Positions 6,619 through 6,698 of a DNA stretch of 6,698 nt are shown in pieces. The notes beneath the pieces were generated by a model, which worked only from the letters and a program-made list of their open reading frames with translations, ran no database searches and was not told the origin of the DNA. Each line of letters begins with the position of its first letter. Position 1 is the first letter of the stretch. Made by a program: the position numbers and the translations under genes. The stretch is taken from assembly GCA_934254755.1 (NCBI GenBank), contig CAKQMM010000062.1:1-6698 (forward strand), in the 5' to 3' direction. This DNA is from an uncultured Clostridia bacterium (lineage in GTDB: Bacteria > Bacillota > Clostridia > Christensenellales > Borkfalkiaceae).

Positions 6619-6646
6619 TAGTGGATAGTATGTAGTGGTTAGTGGG
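6619..6646. repeat. Degenerate 7-bp tandem repeat, four copies (TAGTGGN)
   Basis: On the plus strand the bases read TAGTGGA, TAGTATG, TAGTGGT, TAGTGGG as four contiguous heptamers, followed by TA. A further copy, TAGTGGG followed by TA, lies at 6687-6693. Three of the four tandem units match TAGTGGN exactly and one (TAGTATG) differs at two bases. The array lies just upstream of the AT-rich part of the mdh leader. Confidence 0.75.
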
Positions 6647-6669
6647 TAAAGTGCCGTAGGATAACGCCT

Positions 6670-6685
6670 CAACAACCCGTTGTTG
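6670..6685. repeat. Short inverted repeat between TAGTGGG copies
   Basis: CAACAAC (6670-6676) and GTTGTTG (6679-6685) are a perfect 7-bp inverted repeat with a 2-base centre. It lies between the heptamer array and the outlying TAGTGGG copy. No T-run follows on the minus strand, so it is not an obvious terminator; it could be an operator-like site or the end of a repeat that continues past the window edge. Confidence 0.45.
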
Positions 6686-6698
6686 TTAGTGGGTAGCG

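Larger units (their letters stand above)
6579..6698 (-). promoter_or_regulatory. Leader of mdh, expected promoter region
   Basis: These 120 nt hold no gene. On the minus strand an AT-rich stretch (CTATATAAAAAAATATTTTAAT, in two parts around 6601-6622) precedes the AAAGGAG ribosome site at 6586-6592. TATATA near 6620 is a possible -10 element, but no convincing -35 is present at 16-18 bases. The region further upstream carries short repeats listed separately. A promoter here is expected because mdh is the first gene, but the exact site is unresolved and an upstream gene beyond the edge could also feed transcription in. Confidence 0.35.

Noticed and set aside
6619..6695. Possible CRISPR array
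   Set aside because: Units are 7 bp and contiguous, with no spacers of 25-40 bp and no cas gene.

Overview
All credible genes in this window lie on the minus strand, so the reading order is right to left: a 120-nt leader, malate dehydrogenase (mdh), a 235-nt gap, then a tight run of fumC, hdrB, hdrC, hdrA, mvhD/flxD and a sixth gene cut off by the left edge. The window looks like anaerobic bacterial DNA, most likely an uncultured Firmicutes/Clostridia lineage. The reasons are strong purine-rich Shine-Dalgarno sites before every gene, a heterodisulfide-reductase (Hdr) module of the kind found in strict anaerobes, moderate GC content, and a bacterial class II fumarase with an LDH-like malate dehydrogenase. 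Nothing points to a methanogen: no hydrogenase or methanogenesis gene is visible. The lineage assignment is inference.

Region by region (minus-strand order): 6698-6579 is a leader holding a degenerate 7-bp tandem repeat (TAGTGGN on the plus strand), a small inverted repeat and the mdh ribosome site. Positions 6578-5628 encode a 316-aa NAD-type malate dehydrogenase of the LDH/MDH family. Positions 5627-5393 contain no gene; they hold a perfect 13-bp hairpin, a weaker hairpin close to the mdh stop and short AT-rich direct repeats, so mdh probably ends here and a second transcript probably starts. From 5392 to the left edge the genes are separated by 2-12 nt or overlap by 13 nt, which fits one operon of fumC-hdrB-hdrC-hdrA-mvhD-(flxB-like).

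HdrA (FAD plus many Fe-S ligands), HdrC (two 4Fe-4S clusters), HdrB (two complete CCG motifs for noncubane clusters) and MvhD/FlxD (2Fe-2S-type protein) form the core of a soluble flavin-based electron-bifurcating complex. The truncated gene resembles the N-terminal part of FlxB-like iron-sulfur proteins. The module is therefore more likely Flx-Hdr type (NAD(P)H-linked) than hydrogenase-linked, but the subunit that contacts the electron donor would lie beyond the left edge. The physiological acceptor of such complexes in non-methanogenic bacteria is often unknown. Here the module is in the same apparent transcript as fumarase and next to malate dehydrogenase, the two enzymes linking oxaloacetate, malate and fumarate. 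The most interesting idea is that this Hdr complex exchanges electrons with fumarate/succinate or C4-dicarboxylate metabolism, or balances NADH and ferredoxin for that branch. This is a hypothesis from gene order, not something the sequence proves.
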